A stretch of 38,058 nucleotides of DNA from Chloroflexota bacterium (GCA_029777225.1 JAKOSR010000057.1:1-38058); one strand, 5' to 3'. Numbered from the stretch's first letter, positions 26,299-34,926 are shown. The notes: generated by a model from the sequence alone, not told the origin. Made by a program: numbers and translations.

Positions 26299-27474
26299 TC
26301 AATTTTCGGGAGTGACAATCACCAGGTAACCGTTGGGTACCCAACCTGTCTTTCCATTGGGGGCAATGATTTTTTCCCAAACGAACGAGCCCCAGGTGGC
26401 CTGTTCCCCGAGCAATTGCACTTCGTCTCCATAGTTGATATACGCCAGGATGAGGGACTGCGTGTTGGCCTCGGCGCGCATCACCAAACCGTTCGCGGCC
26501 GTGATGCGGGCGATGGATGGCGCGGGCGTGCTTGTTGGAGCGTCCGTTGGCACGGCAGTGGAGGTGGGGGTGGTGGAGGGAAAAGGTGTGGGGGTTTCAG
26601 ATGGTGCCGGAAGTGTGTGAGTTGGCAGGTTGGTGGTGGGTTTTACAGGCGGAAAGACCTCCGTGGGAAGGACGCTGATGGCATCCACTGCGGGTTGTTC
26701 CTGTGGACTGAAGACGTTATAGCCGGCCAGAACAGCCATGATGACAAGCAGGCTGGCAATCACCCAGCCAATTGCCTTGCGCGGGGCAAGGCCAATGACC
26801 CAGAAGGTGGCCATGAGGGCAAGTAAGGCCAGAAGCAGGCGGCCGAAGGCCAGCGTGAGGATTTCAGGCCAGGTTGGTGTGGCCACGAAGACAAGCTGCC
26901 AGCCGGCCAGGGCCAATGGAATCATGACCAGCAGGGAAATCACGATGGAGGGCAGGCGGGTCATTTCTGAGCGGCGCGCGAACCACACCGCCAACAGCAC
27001 TGCTGAGAACAACACCATGGCCCACTCCAGCCAACTGGCTTGTAACACAAACGAGAAAGGCATTTCCGAGGTTGGGGATGAGGTCTTCACGGCGAGCCCG
27101 GCCAGCCAGCCGGCCAGGCAATATATCGCGCTGGTGATGAAGAGAGTCAGGATTGACCTGCCGAGATGGGAGAGGGAAGGGATGACTGCCGAACTGGTGA
27201 TGCCAGGCAGGGGGGAGAGAAACGGCGTGAACACCACAGCCAGGAATAGCAGCAGATAAGAGTTTAACAGGATGGCCGCGAACAGCAGCCCGGCCGAAAC
27301 CACCAGCTCCATAAAGTACCCCAACTGGGGGGTTGAGCGGCGGCGCAGGTCATTTAAAAACTGTTTGAGGTCCCGTACACCAGCGCCACGGATAATCTGG
27401 CGTATCTGCCGGTTTTGGTCCGAAGGCAGGCGGAGGAAGCTATCTGGATTGGTCTCGCTGGTAGGCAGGCTCAT
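26299..27474 (-). CDS. Multi-TM protein (DUF389-like N-terminus) with Thr/Pro linker and C-terminal bacterial SH3 domain
   Basis: ELVVSAGLLFAAILLNSYLLLFLAVVFTPFLSPLPGI; TPTPFPSTTPTSTAVPTDAPTSTPAPS; NGLVMRAEANTQSLILAYINYGDEVQLLG...GKTGWVPNGYL. Confidence 0.75.
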   Translation of the reverse strand: MSLPTSETNPDSFLRLPSDQNRQIRQIIRGAGVRDLKQFLNDLRRRSTPQLGYFMELVVSAGLLFAAILLNSYLLLFLAVVFTPFLSPLPGITSSAVIPSLSHLGRSILTLFITSAIYCLAGWLAGLAVKTSSPTSEMPFSFVLQASWLEWAMVLFSAVLLAVWFARRSEMTRLPSIVISLLVMIPLALAGWQLVFVATPTWPEILTLAFGRLLLALLALMATFWVIGLAPRKAIGWVIASLLVIMAVLAGYNVFSPQEQPAVDAISVLPTEVFPPVKPTTNLPTHTLPAPSETPTPFPSTTPTSTAVPTDAPTSTPAPSIARITAANGLVMRAEANTQSLILAYINYGDEVQLLGEQATWGSFVWEKIIAPNGKTGWVPNGYLVIVTPEN

Positions 27475-27652
27475 AGGTACATCCCGTTGTTAAATTTGAT
27501 GGTTACCAACCGGCTTTAGGGCCAGGCTTGATTAAGGGAGTGTGTTGCATTTTTTATGCCTAAGTGGCAAATGCAGCCAACAGGGTGGCAACTTGTACAG
27601 AAGCCACGCGCGCAGCGCATTAACTTGGCAGCCATAAGGTAGAATATGGGAC

Positions 27653-28714
27653 ATGAAAGAAAGCAGATTAAAAAATTGGTTCGCGTTGACATTAGTGGCC
27701 CTGTTGTTACTCTCGGCCTGTGTGGCGCCGAATTCCCAGACCCCAACGCCGAGCGTGATTGCCCCAACCCTGGAAAGCACGCTGCCTACCGTGACCGAAG
27801 AGATTGTTCCCACGGCCACTGAAGTTGTTCCAGCCGACATCCAGGCAGACATCATCCTGTGGACGCCGGTTGATGGTAATGGATCGCTGGCCCAAGACCT
27901 CAATGGCCAGCTAAACGCTTACGCGTCAGAGCAAAACCTGACATTTTTGCAGGTGGACCAACTCTCCCCGGTTCAATTAGGCGGGATGACGCGGGTGGTG
28001 GTCAGCCTGGCTTCCGCGGATGAAACATACACGCTGGCGCAATCCGCCGCGAACGTACCGGTCATTTCCGTGCTTGGTTCAGCCGGCACTGCCGTGCCCA
28101 ACCTCTACCCCATGAGCGCGATCACCGCCACGCCAGACCAGGCTGCTTTCCTGGCCGGCTACGCGCTGGCATTGGTCACGCCGGAGTACCGGGTGGGAGT
28201 CATCAGCCAGGCGGGAACAGCGCTTGGCCAACAATACAGCGGTGGATTTATCACTGGCGCGCGTTTTTATTGTGGCCTTTGCCGTTCACGCTTCGCGCCG
28301 GTGATGTATTATCCACTGGCAGTGGAAGTGACAGACCCTGCCAGCCAGGCTGATTGGCAAACCGCCGCAGACACCCTGCTCACGAACGCCATCTCTGGCG
28401 TTTTTGTGCAGCCGGAAATCAGCAGCCCTGAATTAATTACCTACCTGGCTTCCAAGGGTGTGCGCCTGGTTGGGGTTGAAGGCCAGAACGGGCTGGAAAC
28501 CCAAGCCGATTGGGTGGGCGTGCTCAGCAGCAGCGTCAGTGCAGATGTTGTCAACGCGGTGAATACAATCATTGGGGGCGGAGAAATTTCATCACTCGGT
28601 GAAGGCGTGGACCTGACCCTTGTCGACGAAAACCTGATGTCCGCGGGTAAGCAAATCCTGTTTGAGCGTATTCGCCAGCAAATGCTGGATGGGCTCGTCA
28701 AGACACTGCCTTAG
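27653..28714 (+). CDS. BMP/Med-like substrate-binding lipoprotein
   Basis: Lipobox LLLLSAC; YPMSAITATPDQAAFLAGYALAL, RVGVISQAGTALGQQYSGGFITGARFYC. Confidence 0.75.
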   Translation: MKESRLKNWFALTLVALLLLSACVAPNSQTPTPSVIAPTLESTLPTVTEEIVPTATEVVPADIQADIILWTPVDGNGSLAQDLNGQLNAYASEQNLTFLQVDQLSPVQLGGMTRVVVSLASADETYTLAQSAANVPVISVLGSAGTAVPNLYPMSAITATPDQAAFLAGYALALVTPEYRVGVISQAGTALGQQYSGGFITGARFYCGLCRSRFAPVMYYPLAVEVTDPASQADWQTAADTLLTNAISGVFVQPEISSPELITYLASKGVRLVGVEGQNGLETQADWVGVLSSSVSADVVNAVNTIIGGGEISSLGEGVDLTLVDENLMSAGKQILFERIRQQMLDGLVKTLP

Positions 28715-28746
28715 CGGGATTGGCACGGGTGTAAGTTAGGAGGGAC

Positions 28747-29391
28747 ATGACCGTCATCATCAGACCAGCCAACGCGAACGACCGCGACGCCATCCATGAG
28801 ATTTGCCTAAAAACAGGGGATAACGGCGCGGACGGCACCGCTCTTTATCATTATCCCGAACTGCTCTCGGCTGTGTATGCGGACCCCTATCTCAGGCACG
28901 ATTTGTCTTGTTGTTTTGTCGCGGAGGATGAGGAAGGCGTGTGCGGTTATACCCTTTCCGCGCTGGATGCCAGGAAGACCCTGGAATGGGCGGAGCGGGA
29001 ATATTTGCCGGCTTTGCGTGAGAAATTTCCGGTGGAGGGTGCAGGCACGACTCGCACGCCGCATGACCAGGAGCTGGTCATGCTTCTTCATGAGCCTTTT
29101 AAGGTCCCTGAATTCGCGGAGCAGTATCCCTCGGAGTTGCATATTGACCTCCTACCCCGGGCCCAGGGCAAAGGCCTGGGAAGGCTGCTCATCCAGCGTT
29201 TGTGGGACAAATTGCGGAAGCAAGGCAGCGCCGGCGTGTTCCTGGGCGTGGGGTGGGAAAACCGCCGCGCGCAGGCGTTTTACCGTCACCTTGGATTCGA
29301 GGAGTTGGTTTCCATCCCCGGCTCGGTCATCTTTTTTGGAAAACGTTTTGACGCTGAGGCGAATGAGTCGAAAAGTGATTCTTGTTCTTGA
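28747..29391 (+). CDS. GNAT-family N-acetyltransferase
   Basis: LHIDLLPRAQGKGLGRLLIQRLWDKL ... GVGWENRRAQAFYRHLGFEEL; AGGAGG SD. Confidence 0.88.
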   Translation: MTVIIRPANANDRDAIHEICLKTGDNGADGTALYHYPELLSAVYADPYLRHDLSCCFVAEDEEGVCGYTLSALDARKTLEWAEREYLPALREKFPVEGAGTTRTPHDQELVMLLHEPFKVPEFAEQYPSELHIDLLPRAQGKGLGRLLIQRLWDKLRKQGSAGVFLGVGWENRRAQAFYRHLGFEELVSIPGSVIFFGKRFDAEANESKSDSCS

Positions 29392-29416
29392 CGAAAGGGC
29401 GCAATCCTGATAGACT
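29388..29416 (+). promoter_or_regulatory. Distal promoter of the tRNA-tuf operon
   Basis: TTGACG - 17 nt - TAGACT; the -35 overlaps the upstream GNAT stop codon. Confidence 0.5.
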
Positions 29417-29453
29417 CACGCATTGTTAAATGAGACTGGTTTAGGAATCGGTC

Positions 29454-29482
29454 TTGCGAAAGCATGCAAATCTTGATATACT
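29454..29482 (+). promoter_or_regulatory. Proximal promoter of the tRNA-tuf operon
   Basis: TTGCGA - 17 nt - TATACT. Confidence 0.6.
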
Positions 29483-29525
29483 AAACGTTCTGTGAAAGCA
29501 CTTTTAACAAAGGAATAACAAGGGC

Positions 29526-29597
29526 GCCGGCGTAGCTCAATGGTAGAGCAACCGCCTTGTAAGCGGTAGGTTATGGGTTCGATTCCCATCGTCGGCT
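29526..29597 (+). tRNA. tRNA-Thr (anticodon TGT)
   Basis: Acceptor GCCGGCG/CGTCGGC, anticodon stem ACCGC-CTTGTAA-GCGGT, T-loop TTCGATT; CCA not encoded. Confidence 0.96.
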
Positions 29598-29681
29598 CAG
29601 ATTTACACGTTCGCGATTGAGATTGACACCCGTCGATTTCAATCTCCAGCGGGTAAAGAGCAGGCGCCCGATGGTAAGTCT

Positions 29682-29764
29682 GGACGGTTACCCAAGTGGA
29701 CAACGGGGGCTGACTGTAAATCAGCTGGCAGAGGCCTTCGGAGGTTCGAATCCTTCACCGTCCA
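29682..29764 (+). tRNA. tRNA-Tyr (anticodon GTA)
   Basis: Acceptor GGACGGT/ACCGTCC, loop CTGTAAA, long variable arm (class II), GGTTCGAATCC. Confidence 0.96.
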
Positions 29765-29798
29765 TTTCATCTCACGGGAGTGAGGTGAAGTCACGGCT

Positions 29799-29871
29799 GC
29801 CCTCATAGCTCAGGTGGTAGAGCGCATTCTTGGTAAGAATGAGGTCATGGGTCCGAGTCCCATTGAGGGCT
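29799..29871 (+). tRNA. tRNA-Thr (anticodon GGT)
   Basis: Acceptor GCCCTCA/TGAGGGC, anticodon arm CATTC-TTGGTAA-GAATG. Confidence 0.96.
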
Positions 29872-29917
29872 TTTGCCGAAAAATGAGAAAAATGAAAGTA
29901 TTTATTTAGGAGAAAAG

Positions 29918-31123
29918 ATGGCGAAACAAAAATTTGACCGGTCAAAGCCCCATATGAACATCGGTACGATGGGTCATATTGATCATGGCAAGACCACCCT
30001 TACTGCTGCAATCACCAAGGTCCAGGCCATGCGTGGCTATGGTCAATTCCGCGCTTATGACACAATTGACAACGCGCCGGAAGAGAAAGCCCGCGGTATC
30101 ACAATCAACATTACGCATGTTGAATATGAAACCAAGAAGCGCCATTACGCCCACGTGGATATGCCCGGCCACCGTGACTACATCAAGAACATGATTACCG
30201 GCGCGGCCCAGGTCGACGGCGCAATCCTCGTTGTGAGCGCTCCCGACGGCCCGATGCCCCAGACCAACGAACACGTTCTGTTGGCCCACCAGGTTGAAGT
30301 CCCCGCTGTTTTGGTCTTCCTCAACAAGACCGACCAGATGGATGACCCCGAACTACTTGAGCTCGTGGAAATGGAAGTCCGCGAACTGCTGATCAAGAAC
30401 CACTTCCCTGGCGACGAGGTTCCGATTATCCGTGGCTCCGCCAAGTTGGCCCTGGACAGCGCCTCCACCGATCCCAACGATCCCGTGTACAAACCCATCT
30501 GCGAATTGATGGACGCCGTGGATGATTACTTCCAGGATCCTGTGCGCGAGCTCGACAAACCCTTCATGATGCCCGTGGAAGACGTCTTCTCGATTAAAGG
30601 CCGCGGCACCGTGGTGACCGGCCGTGTCGAACGCGGTCAGATTAAAGTCAACGAACCTGTTGAAATCGTCGGCCTGCGCGACAAGAGCATGCCTTCGGTT
30701 GTCACCGGTGTTGAAATGTTCCACAAGCTGCTCGATTCCGGTATGGCTGGCGACAATGTTGGCCTGCTCCTGCGCGGTATCGATCGCGACCAGGTTGAGC
30801 GTGGTATGGTTATTGCCAAACCCGGCAGCATCACCCCTCACACCACCTTCGAGTGCTCCGCGTACATCCTTCGCCGTGAAGAGGGTGGCCGCCACAGCGC
30901 GTTCTTCACTGGTTATCGTCCCCAGTTCTACATCCGCACCATGGATGTGACCGGTGATGTGACCCTGCCCGAAGGCGTTGAAATGGTTCTGCCAGGCGAC
31001 AATGTCAATGGCATGAAAGTTAAACTAATCAGCAAGGTTGCTCTTGAGCAGGGTTCCGAATTCGCCATCCGCGAAGGCGGCCTGACCGTGGGTGCTGGCA
31101 AGATTACGAAGATTATCGAATAA
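29918..31123 (+). CDS. tuf: Elongation factor Tu
   Basis: [39 protein letters not shown]; start moved inward from the ORF track. Confidence 0.98.
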   Translation: MAKQKFDRSKPHMNIGTMGHIDHGKTTLTAAITKVQAMRGYGQFRAYDTIDNAPEEKARGITINITHVEYETKKRHYAHVDMPGHRDYIKNMITGAAQVDGAILVVSAPDGPMPQTNEHVLLAHQVEVPAVLVFLNKTDQMDDPELLELVEMEVRELLIKNHFPGDEVPIIRGSAKLALDSASTDPNDPVYKPICELMDAVDDYFQDPVRELDKPFMMPVEDVFSIKGRGTVVTGRVERGQIKVNEPVEIVGLRDKSMPSVVTGVEMFHKLLDSGMAGDNVGLLLRGIDRDQVERGMVIAKPGSITPHTTFECSAYILRREEGGRHSAFFTGYRPQFYIRTMDVTGDVTLPEGVEMVLPGDNVNGMKVKLISKVALEQGSEFAIREGGLTVGAGKITKIIE

Positions 31124-31137
31124 CAAAAGATGGAGGA

Positions 31138-31169
31138 AGCGTGGCTGGCTTGAAAGAGGCAGCCACGCT
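31138..31169 (+). promoter_or_regulatory. 9-bp hairpin between the SD and start codon of rpmG
   Basis: AGCGTGGCT(31138-31146)/AGCCACGCT(31161-31169); GGAGG at 31132-31136, ATG at 31178. Confidence 0.5.
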
Positions 31170-31177
31170 ACACGAAA

Positions 31178-31348
31178 ATGGCATCCAAAAAGAAAGATGT
31201 TCGCCCAGTCATTCACCTGGCTTGCACCGAGTGTAAGGAACGCAATTACACCACGGTTAAGAACCGCCGAAACGACCCGGGCCGTTTGGAAATGAAGAAG
31301 TATTGCCCGCGTTGCCGTATGCATCGCGTGCATCGTGAGGTCAAGTAG
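31178..31348 (+). CDS. rpmG: 50S ribosomal protein L33
   Basis: [56 protein letters not shown] (not in the ORF track because it is short). Confidence 0.97.
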   Translation: MASKKKDVRPVIHLACTECKERNYTTVKNRRNDPGRLEMKKYCPRCRMHRVHREVK

Positions 31349-31372
31349 CCTTTCCTTCGGGAGGGCTAACCT

Positions 31373-31445
31373 AGGTCAGTAGCTCAATTGGCAGAGCACC
31401 GCTCTCCAAAAGCGGGGGTTGTGGGTTCAATTCCTACCTGACCTG
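31373..31445 (+). tRNA. tRNA-Trp (anticodon CCA)
   Basis: Acceptor AGGTCAG/CTGACCT, anticodon loop CTCCAAA, T-arm GGGTTCAATTCC. Confidence 0.96.
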
Positions 31446-31504
31446 TTGAAAGAAGTCAACGCCGTAGGTATTACGGCGTTGAGTTGTCAACCAGGAGATT
31501 ATTG

Positions 31505-31717
31505 ATGGCACAAAACGAGAAAAAGCCCAATATTTTTCAAAAGACCAAACACTGGTGGCGTGAGACAATCGGCGAGTTGCGCAAGGTTACCTGGCCAACC
31601 ACCCAGGAGGCCCTAGCGCTAACCAGGATAGTCCTCATCGTCACTGTCATCATGTCCGTATTGCTTGGATTGATGGACTTTGTCTTCTCGCGACTGGTGG
31701 GGTTGCTGGTTTCTTAG
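31505..31717 (+). CDS. secE: Preprotein translocase subunit SecE
   Basis: WWRETIGELRKVTWPTTQEALALTRIVLIVTVIMSVLLGLMDFVF; located before nusG. Confidence 0.95.
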   Translation: MAQNEKKPNIFQKTKHWWRETIGELRKVTWPTTQEALALTRIVLIVTVIMSVLLGLMDFVFSRLVGLLVS

Positions 31718-31739
31718 TTTTTAGAAAGAGGGCCAAAAA

Positions 31740-32402
31740 ATGGCCGAAAGCTCGAATAAAAAAATGAATGAAAAAGCGATGAATCCCGCGGAAGAAGAGC
31801 AGATACCCCGTATCGCAGCCGACCCTTCCGAGGAATCCCAGGCCGCCCCAGCCGCGGGTAGATCAACCACGCCCGATCAAGCCCGCCAGTGGTTTGTTAT
31901 CCATTGTTACTCGGGATACGAAAATAAGGTCCGCAAGAACCTTGAGCAGCGTATTGAAACCATGGGCATGAAGGACAAAATCTTCGACGTGGTCATCCCG
32001 ACCCAGGAAGAAATCGAAGTACGCGATGGCAAACGCCGCACTGTGGAGCGCCATGTGTTCCCGGGTTATGTTTTGGTGAACATGGTGCTAGGCGAGGATT
32101 CCTGGTTTGTGGTGCGCAATACGCCCGGCGTAACCGGGTTTGTTGGCATGGGGGACGAACCGACCCCGCTGCGCCCTGAAGAAGTGGCGCAAATCCTGCG
32201 TCGGATGGAAGATGAAGCGCCAACCTACAAGGTCAGCTACAAGCTGGGCGACAGGGTGCGCATTGTGGATGGTCCGTTCAATGATTTCCGCGGAACCGTA
32301 GCCGAAATCAACATGGAGCGTTCCAAGATTCGTGTGATGGTCAACTTCTTTGGGCGGGAAACGCCCGTTGAGCTTGACTTTTTGCAAGTGGAAAAGGCAT
32401 AA
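31740..32402 (+). CDS. nusG: Transcription termination/antitermination protein NusG
   Basis: QWFVIHCYSGYENKVRKNLEQR ... GDRVRIVDGPFNDFRGTVAEINMERSKIRVMVNFFGRETPVELDFLQVEK. Confidence 0.97.
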   Translation: MAESSNKKMNEKAMNPAEEEQIPRIAADPSEESQAAPAAGRSTTPDQARQWFVIHCYSGYENKVRKNLEQRIETMGMKDKIFDVVIPTQEEIEVRDGKRRTVERHVFPGYVLVNMVLGEDSWFVVRNTPGVTGFVGMGDEPTPLRPEEVAQILRRMEDEAPTYKVSYKLGDRVRIVDGPFNDFRGTVAEINMERSKIRVMVNFFGRETPVELDFLQVEKA

Positions 32403-32423
32403 ACCGGAACATTCCGGAAATTC

Positions 32424-32455
32424 GTGGGAGGGTTTGATAGACCCGTTAGCACCAC
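32424..32455 (+). promoter_or_regulatory. Candidate L1-binding RNA element, copy 1 (upstream of rplK)
   Basis: GTGG-GA-GGGT-loop-ACCC-GTTAGCA-CCAC directly before AAGGAG. Confidence 0.6.
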
Positions 32456-32470
32456 AAAGGAGATATATTC

Positions 32471-32896
32471 GTGGCAAAGAAAGTAAAAGCAGTCGTCAAA
32501 TTACAGATTATGGCTGGAAAAGCGAATCCAGCACCGCCAATTGGTCCCGCGTTAGCCCCGCACGGTGTCAACATCATGGCCTTTTGCAAGGAATACAACG
32601 CCCGCACCTCCAACCGTGCCGGTGAAATTATCCCCGCGGAAATCACCATCTTCATGGATGGTTCCTTTAAGTTTGAACTTAAGTCCTCGCCAGCCCCTGT
32701 GCTGCTGAAAAAAGCCGCCGGGATTAGCAAGGGCTCCGCAACCCCGCAAACTGAAAAAGTGGGCAAGGTTACCCGCGCCCAGTTGCGTGAGATTGCTGAA
32801 GTCAAGTTCAAGGATATGAACGCGAACGATATCGAAGGCGCCGTCAAGCAGCTTGAAGGCACCGCCCGCAACATGGGTATTACGGTAATCGATTAA
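32471..32896 (+). CDS. rplK: 50S ribosomal protein L11
   Basis: [42 protein letters not shown] start. Confidence 0.98.
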   Translation: MAKKVKAVVKLQIMAGKANPAPPIGPALAPHGVNIMAFCKEYNARTSNRAGEIIPAEITIFMDGSFKFELKSSPAPVLLKKAAGISKGSATPQTEKVGKVTRAQLREIAEVKFKDMNANDIEGAVKQLEGTARNMGITVID

Positions 32897-32912
32897 TCAA
32901 GAGAGAATGATT

Positions 32913-32943
32913 GTGGGAGGGCTCCCCGGCCCGCTATGACCAC
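32913..32943 (+). promoter_or_regulatory. Candidate L1-binding RNA element, copy 2 (upstream of rplA)
   Basis: GTGG-GA-GGGC-loop-GCCC-GCTATGA-CCAC directly before AAGGAG. Confidence 0.6.
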
Positions 32944-32955
32944 CAAGGAGTATTC

Positions 32956-33678
32956 ATGTCAAAACACGGGAAAAATTTTGTAAACGCAAGCAAGAAGATT
33001 GAGACCGACAAGCTTTACAGTCCAAAGGAAGCTTTGGAGTTGGTTAAGTCCACCAGTTTCGCCAAGTTTGATGAGACTGTGGAAGTTCACATGCGCACTG
33101 GTTTGGACCCTCGCCAGGCCGATCAGCAAATCCGCGACGTTGTTGTGCTGCCCAATGGCTTGGGCAAGACCGTGCGTGTGCTGGTCTTCGCCCAGGGCGA
33201 AGCGGCCGCGGCCGCCCGTGCTGCTGGTGCCGATTTTGTGGCTGAAACTGACGAAGAAATCGCCCGTATTGCGGGTGGTTACACCGACTTTGATGTCTCT
33301 GTGGGTACCATGGATATGATGGGCAAGGTTGGCCGGTTGGGCCGTGTTTTGGGCCCCCGCAACCTGATGCCAAACCCCAAAGCTGGCACCGTTGTGCAGC
33401 CGGGCGATATCGCCCAGGCCATCAAGACCGCCAAAGCCGGCCGCGTGGAGTTCCGCCTGGATAAAAGCGCCAACATCCATGTGCCGTTGGGCAAAGTGTC
33501 GTTCACAGCTGAAGCGCTGCACGAGAACATGGCAGCCCTGATGAGCGCCGTGCGCAAAGCCCGACCATCCGGAGCCAAAGGCTTGTTCATCAAGAAGGTC
33601 ACGGTTGCATCAACCATGGGCCCTGGTGTCAGAGTTGACCCCAACACGGCCATGGCGATGGAAGCCGAACAGCTTTAA
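32956..33678 (+). CDS. rplA: 50S ribosomal protein L1
   Basis: [25 protein letters not shown] motif. Confidence 0.98.
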   Translation: MSKHGKNFVNASKKIETDKLYSPKEALELVKSTSFAKFDETVEVHMRTGLDPRQADQQIRDVVVLPNGLGKTVRVLVFAQGEAAAAARAAGADFVAETDEEIARIAGGYTDFDVSVGTMDMMGKVGRLGRVLGPRNLMPNPKAGTVVQPGDIAQAIKTAKAGRVEFRLDKSANIHVPLGKVSFTAEALHENMAALMSAVRKARPSGAKGLFIKKVTVASTMGPGVRVDPNTAMAMEAEQL

Positions 33679-33712
33679 TTTGATGTTTCCTGGGCGACAG
33701 CCACCGGTGTGG

Positions 33713-33718
33713 TATAAT
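33713..33718 (+). promoter_or_regulatory. -10 element (TATAAT) of a possible internal promoter for rplJL
   Basis: Perfect TATAAT in the rplA-rplJ gap; no good -35. Confidence 0.35.
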
Positions 33719-33734
33719 GCCCGGGTTGAACAAT

Positions 33735-33880
33735 TGAATAGTGCCTTAAGCACACTTCACTTAAGAAAGCTGGTGCCGTTAACGGCTTAATTTCCCGCCG
33801 AGGTGGAGGTCAGAAGCAAGCATTGATGATGCCTGGTTGATCTCTTTCCGCGGTGGATAGCGGAAAGAGATTTTAATTTT
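33735..33880 (+). promoter_or_regulatory. L10 (rplJ) leader with downstream terminator/attenuator hairpin
   Basis: 224-nt gap before rplJ with CCGCCGAGGTGGAGG; then a 12-bp stem ATCTCTTTCCGC(33840-33851)/GCGGAAAGAGAT(33860-33871) followed by TTTAATTTT. Confidence 0.65.
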
Positions 33881-33903
33881 CACCGGAAGGAGGTGAATTT
33901 ACA

Positions 33904-34434
33904 TTGGCGTTTTCTAAGCAACAAAAAGAAAAGATTGTTGAACAGTATAGTGATTGGTTGGAGCGGAGCAAGGCTGTGTTTGTGCTTTCCTACAGCAAGA
34001 TGCGCATGCCCACCGTCAATGAAGCCCGTGCCAAGCTGCGTGAAGCGGATGGCCGACTGCATGTGGTGAAAAACCGCCTGTTTGCCCGGGTATTGGAAGA
34101 GCACGGCTACGTGTATGACCCCAAGTTCTGGGAAGGTAATAACGTGGTCGTCTTCGCCTTTGAAGATGCCCCGTCGGTGGCGAAAGCCCTGACCGAGCTC
34201 GTTAAGGGTAATGAATCGTTCCAGGTCCGTGGTGGCTATCTCGATAAGGCCAACCTGACCGTGAAACAGGTCAGCGCGTTATCCGACCTGCCCACTTTGC
34301 CCGTGATGCGTGCCATGTTGATGGGTACCATTTTGGCCCCCGCCAGCAAACTCGTACGCACTTTGGCTGAACCTGCCCGTGGCCTGGCCGCGGTCATCAA
34401 AGCGAAAACCGAACAGCAGCCTGAGGCTGCCTAA
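33904..34434 (+). CDS. rplJ: 50S ribosomal protein L10
   Basis: TTG start after AAGGAGGTG; MAFSKQQKEKIVEQYSDWLERSKAVFVLSY...; precedes rplL. Confidence 0.96.
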   Translation: MAFSKQQKEKIVEQYSDWLERSKAVFVLSYSKMRMPTVNEARAKLREADGRLHVVKNRLFARVLEEHGYVYDPKFWEGNNVVVFAFEDAPSVAKALTELVKGNESFQVRGGYLDKANLTVKQVSALSDLPTLPVMRAMLMGTILAPASKLVRTLAEPARGLAAVIKAKTEQQPEAA

Positions 34435-34491
34435 TTGAAATAACTTAGTATAAAGAAACAATAAAGAAAAAGGAAATAGGAGTAATTAGAA

Positions 34492-34872
34492 ATGGCTGAA
34501 TTAGCTAAACTTGTTGAGGAACTGAGCCAACTTTCCGTTTTGGAAGCTGCCGACCTCGTGAAAATGTTGGAAGAAAAATGGGGCGTTTCCGCCGCCGCGC
34601 CTGTGGCCGCCGTTGCCGCTGGCCCCGCTGCCGCCGCTGCTGTTGAAGAAGTTGAAGAGAAGACTGAATTCAACGTCATCATCAAAAACGCTGGCCCCAA
34701 GAAGATTGAGGTCATCAAGGTCATCCGCCAGCTCACCAGCCTGGGTCTTGTTGAAGCCAAAAATATGGCCGAAACTGCCAACGCCAAGGTCCTCGAAGCG
34801 GTCACCAAGGAAGTCGCCAACGATGCCAAGGCCAAGCTCGAAGCTGCCGGCGCTGAAGTTGGGCTTGAGTAA
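34492..34872 (+). CDS. rplL: 50S ribosomal protein L7/L12
   Basis: [41 protein letters not shown]; Ala-rich hinge. Confidence 0.98.
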   Translation: MAELAKLVEELSQLSVLEAADLVKMLEEKWGVSAAAPVAAVAAGPAAAAAVEEVEEKTEFNVIIKNAGPKKIEVIKVIRQLTSLGLVEAKNMAETANAKVLEAVTKEVANDAKAKLEAAGAEVGLE

Positions 34873-34891
34873 TTCCAATACTAAACCAGTA

Positions 34892-34926
34892 AAAACCGCC
34901 CAGGATTATTTCCGGGCGGTTTTTTG
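34892..34926 (+). terminator. Intrinsic terminator after rplL
   Basis: AACCGCCC / GGGCGGTT followed by TTTTT. Confidence 0.9.

Noticed and set aside
26560-26640. GT/GG-rich low-complexity tract
   Set aside because: Codes the Thr/Pro linker of the SH3 protein on the minus strand.
30353-30895. 180-aa minus-strand ORF
   Set aside because: Antisense to tuf.
34594-34650. GCC/GCT-rich repeat-like tract
   Set aside because: Encodes the Ala-rich hinge of L7/L12, not a DNA repeat element.
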